Part shown: positions 61,637-64,000 of the stretch, piece by piece
How positions within the stretch are numbered: the first letter of the stretch is position 1
How the letters are laid out: every line of letters starts with the position of its first letter
NCBI RefSeq assembly: GCF_003697845.1
Contig: NZ_RDQE01000003.1
Location: forward strand, 149,174 to 213,173
DNA from: Halobellus captivus
Lineage (GTDB): Archaea > Halobacteriota > Halobacteria > Halobacteriales > Haloferacaceae
Direction of reading: 5' to 3'
DNA length: 64,000 bases
The notes under the pieces: generated by a model
What the model was told of the DNA's origin: nothing
Database searches by the model: none
The model's input: the letters and a program-made list of their open reading frames with translations, nothing else
Program-made: the position numbers and the translations under genes

Positions 61637-61664
61637 TCTAATGAAAAGATTAGACACGTCTAAT
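61637..61664. promoter_or_regulatory. Candidate DtxR-family operator upstream of the metal ABC operon
   Basis: TCTAAT (61637-61642), ATTAGAC (61649-61655) and GTCTAAT (61658-61664) give two overlapping dyads; the tighter is TTAG-ACACGT-CTAA (61650-61663). Its size and TTAG...CTAA ends match the style of DtxR-type iron or manganese regulator sites. It overlaps the minus-strand AT-rich promoter, so a metal-loaded repressor would shut the operon. Confidence 0.65.
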
Positions 61665-61764
61665 TATGGTGGGCCGGCGGGAGCACTGGAGAGAGCGCCG
61701 GCCCGTGAAGACCCCGGCGGGCGCGAACCTCAAGCTTCAATGCGGGCGAGCGAGTGAATCGGGT

Positions 61765-62010
61765 ATGACCGACCAACAGCTCCGCAAGGAGGCACACGAC
61801 CTCGACGTCACCGTCTGGGTCGGGAAGAGCGGTGTCGAGGCCGTCGTCGACGAGCTGTCCGACCAGCTCGACGACCGGAAACTGGTGAAAGCGAAGTTCC
61901 TCCGGGCCGCCCGCGGCGGGACCTCGACCGAGGAGCTCGCCGACGAACTCGCGGAGACGGTCGGGGCCGACCTGATCGAGACGCGCGGGAACACGGCGGT
62001 GTTCCACTGA
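61765..62010 (+). CDS. YhbY/CRM-domain RNA-binding protein
   Basis: An 81-residue CRM-domain protein. It begins MTDQQLRKEAHDLDVTVWVG and has the GKSGVEAVVDEL, KLVKAKFLR and LIETRGNTAVF pieces of the family, which binds ribosomal precursor or 50S RNA. ATG 61765 aligns with the family start; an in-frame ATG at 61666 would add an unrelated basic tail. The stop overlaps the next start. Confidence 0.9.
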   Translation: MTDQQLRKEAHDLDVTVWVGKSGVEAVVDELSDQLDDRKLVKAKFLRAARGGTSTEELADELAETVGADLIETRGNTAVFH

Positions 62011-62918
62011 TGACGGCGGTCGCGACGGCGACGGGCACCGATCCTGCCCCGACGGCACCCGTCAGCGACCTTCTGGAACCGTATCTCGGCCCGTTCGCCG
62101 GCGTCGTCGTCTCCGCGGCGATATTCCTCGTCGTTCTCGCGGGCGTGTACGTGCTCAACAAGGCAGTGTTCTCCCCGCTCGTCGGACGGCTGTTCGACCG
62201 GCAGGGACTCGACGAGCACGCGCGCCGGCCGCTCCAGAAGATCGCGACCTTCCTCGTGCTCTTCGCGGGCGTCACGGTCGCGTTCGGCGCGGCCGGCTAC
62301 CAGGGCTTCCTCCGGTCGCTGGCGACGATCGCCGCCGCTGCCACGCTCGCGGTCGGGTTCGCGCTCCAGGACGTGATCAAGAACTTCGTCGCGGGCGTGT
62401 TCATCTACACGGACAAGCCGTTCCGCATCGGCGACTGGATCGAGTGGAAGGACAACTCGGGGGTCGTCGAGGACATCTCGTTCCGGGTCACCCGTGTGCG
62501 AACCTTCGACAACGAGCTGCTCACGGTGCCGAACCACGCCCTGACCAGCGACGTGGTCAAGAACCCCGTCGCGAAGAAGACGCTGCGGCTGAAGTTCGTC
62601 TTCGGGATCGACTACGGCGACGACGTCGACCGCGCGACGGAGATCATCGTCGAGGAGGCCGAGCGCAGCGAGGCGATCCTCGACGACCCCGCCCCCTCGG
62701 TGCGGCTGACGGAGCTCGCCGACTCGTACGTCGGGCTCCAGGCGCGGATCTGGATCGACGACCCCTCGCGGGCGGACTTCGTGAAGGCCCGCGCCGACTA
62801 CGTGAAGGCGGTCAAAGCGCGGTTCGACGAGGAGGACATCACGATCCCGTTCCCCCAGCGGACCGTCTCCGGGCGCGACGCGTGGTCGGAACCGACGGCG
62901 TTCGCCGGGGAGTCGTAG
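62010..62918 (+). CDS. MscS-family mechanosensitive ion channel
   Basis: A 302-residue channel. Three hydrophobic segments (about 28-50, 70-92 and 100-125) precede the pore region ATLAVGFALQDVIKNFVAGV (TM3 of MscS) and the soluble beta domain with DWIEWKDNSGVVEDISFRVT, and TVPNHALTSDVVKN. It would open on membrane tension to release solutes on osmotic downshift. It shares one base with the YhbY stop (TGATG). Confidence 0.93.
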   Translation: MTAVATATGTDPAPTAPVSDLLEPYLGPFAGVVVSAAIFLVVLAGVYVLNKAVFSPLVGRLFDRQGLDEHARRPLQKIATFLVLFAGVTVAFGAAGYQGFLRSLATIAAAATLAVGFALQDVIKNFVAGVFIYTDKPFRIGDWIEWKDNSGVVEDISFRVTRVRTFDNELLTVPNHALTSDVVKNPVAKKTLRLKFVFGIDYGDDVDRATEIIVEEAERSEAILDDPAPSVRLTELADSYVGLQARIWIDDPSRADFVKARADYVKAVKARFDEEDITIPFPQRTVSGRDAWSEPTAFAGES

Positions 62919-62989
62919 CCGGCGTCGACCGGGCACGGCCCCCACCCGCGATGGAAATCCACTTGTAACTCCGCCGAATGGGTGCGTCC

Positions 62990-64000
62990 ATGCACGTGGT
63001 CATCGTCGGTGCCGGCGAGGTCGGCACGAGCATCGCCGCGAGCCTCGCGCCGGACCACGAGGTCGTCGTCGTCGACGTCGACCCCGACCGCGCCGAACAG
63101 CTCAAGTACGAACTCGACGTGCTCACGATCGCCGGCGACGGGACCACGTCCGGGATACAGACGGCCGCGGAGGTCGAGCGCGCGGACATGGTCATCGCCT
63201 GTACCGACGACGACCGGACCAACCTCGTGACCTGTGGGACCGCGAAGACGCTCGGCGACGGCTTCACCATCGCCCGCGTGAAGAGCACCGAGTACCTCCG
63301 GACGTGGGAGGGCAACGAGGGCGCGTTCGGCGTCGACTTCATGGTGTGTACGGACCTGTTGACCGCCGAGAACATCGTCCGAGTCATCGGACTCCCCGCG
63401 GCGATCGACGTCGACCCGTTCGCGAGCGGGCTCGTCCAGATGGCGGAGTTCGAGATCGCCGCCGAGAGCCCGGTGGCCGGACAGACGGTGTCCGAGGCCG
63501 ACCGGTTCGAGTCGCTGACGTTCGTCGGGATCTTCCGTAACGGCGAGATGATCATCCCGCGCGGTGACACCGACATCGGAGCCGGCGACCGCGCCGTGGT
63601 GATCGGCAGCCCCGAGAGCGTCCAGTCGTTCGCCAACGACGTCGCGCCGGACGCCACGCCCGGCCGCGCCGACGAGATAGTGATCGTCGGGGGCAGCGAG
63701 ATCGGCTACCAGACCGCCCGGCTGCTCGAGGAGCGCGACTTCAAGCCGCGACTGATAGAGCGGGACTCGGAACGCGCTCGGACGCTCGCGGAGGACCTCC
63801 CGAACACCGTCGTGATGGAACACGACGCGACCGACACCTCCTTTCTCTCGCGGGAGCACGTCGACGAGGCCGACATCGTCGTCACCGCGCTCCGGTCGGA
63901 CGAGAAGAACCTCCTCGTCTCCGTGCTCGCCAAGCGGCTCGGCGTCGACCGCGTGATCGCGGTCGTCGACAGCGCCGACTACGTGACCGTCTTCGAGGAG
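62990..64000 (+). CDS. TrkA-type NAD-binding regulatory protein (3' end outside the window)
   Basis: At least 337 residues with two TrkA-N Rossmann domains. The first starts MHVVIVGAGEVGTSIAASLA (GxGxxG at 7-12) and is followed by a TrkA-C domain (about 135-215, with EFEIAAESPVAGQTVSEADR). The second starts EIVIVGGSEIGYQTARLLEE. This is the TrkA potassium-uptake regulator layout. ATG 62990 gives the family start; an in-frame ATG at 62978 is an alternative. The gene runs off the right edge. Confidence 0.88.
   Translation, partial: MHVVIVGAGEVGTSIAASLAPDHEVVVVDVDPDRAEQLKYELDVLTIAGDGTTSGIQTAAEVERADMVIACTDDDRTNLVTCGTAKTLGDGFTIARVKSTEYLRTWEGNEGAFGVDFMVCTDLLTAENIVRVIGLPAAIDVDPFASGLVQMAEFEIAAESPVAGQTVSEADRFESLTFVGIFRNGEMIIPRGDTDIGAGDRAVVIGSPESVQSFANDVAPDATPGRADEIVIVGGSEIGYQTARLLEERDFKPRLIERDSERARTLAEDLPNTVVMEHDATDTSFLSREHVDEADIVVTALRSDEKNLLVSVLAKRLGVDRVIAVVDSADYVTVFEE

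Overview
This is chromosomal DNA from a halophilic archaeon (class Halobacteria). The proteins are very acidic, the GC content is high with GC-rich third codon positions, genes often start at or just after a TATA-box-spaced transcription start (leaderless), exported proteins carry twin-arginine (Tat) signals, and many families are haloarchaeal (type IV pilin, DUF5797, DUF5805-like plus integrase, ISH-type insertion sequences). I cannot name the genus; Halorubrum or a close relative would fit, but that is a guess.

Region 1 (1-15.1 kb) is an accessory redox island. On the minus strand are a TMADH/dienoyl-CoA-reductase-type flavin oxidoreductase, electron transfer flavoprotein alpha and the start of a FixC-type ETF-quinone oxidoreductase. 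Divergently come a fused ChlI-ChlD AAA+/VWA chelatase-type protein and a second, VWA-less ChlI paralogue. Then follow five tandem short-chain dehydrogenases (SDRs) of the mycofactocin-dependent (nicotinoprotein) type, a small membrane protein, a sixth SDR, a decayed seventh SDR, a second flavin oxidoreductase and an IclR-family regulator. A perfect dyad covers the promoter of the second flavin oxidoreductase. My reading is that alcohols or ring hydroxyls are oxidised by the SDRs, enones or enoyl groups are handled by the flavoproteins, and electrons pass to ETF and the quinone pool. The substrate is unknown.

Region 2 (15.1-18.9 kb) is a mobile-DNA scar. It holds a doubly frameshifted transposase remnant, a tyrosine integrase in an operon with a DUF5805-like protein, and an IS6-family element whose transposase is split by a -1 frameshift at an A AAA AAC heptamer. 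The IS6 copy is flanked by a 10-bp direct repeat and interrupts a small ORF.

Region 3 (18.9-42.6 kb) looks like core chromosome: a HisG-like protein, a coiled-coil protein, an UlaG-like hydrolase, bifunctional NAD(P)HX repair enzyme, MoaC, formate-tetrahydrofolate ligase, formate dehydrogenase and a formaldehyde-dehydrogenase-like enzyme (a C1 group), a glycerophosphodiester phosphodiesterase next to a UgpBAEC-type importer, a CobW-type metallochaperone, a DnaJ-ferredoxin fusion, a RecJ/DHH-OB protein, a Yip1 protein and a type IV pilin.

Region 4 (42.6-46.4 kb) is a small accessory patch: a Gfo/Idh 3' remnant, an M20 peptidase, a solo IS200/IS605-type hairpin end, an intact Gfo/Idh dehydrogenase and a sugar isomerase. 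Region 5 (46.5-64 kb) is core again: PspA, ThiL, DHH phosphoesterase, EMC3/YidC-like insertase, adenylate kinase, endonuclease V, zinc-finger rhomboid, MsrA, RibH, aminotransferase, universal stress protein, GatC/GatA, DUF5797, a ZnuABC-type metal importer under a DtxR-like operator, YhbY, MscS and the start of a TrkA-type protein that runs off the window. No tRNA, rRNA or CRISPR array was recognised.
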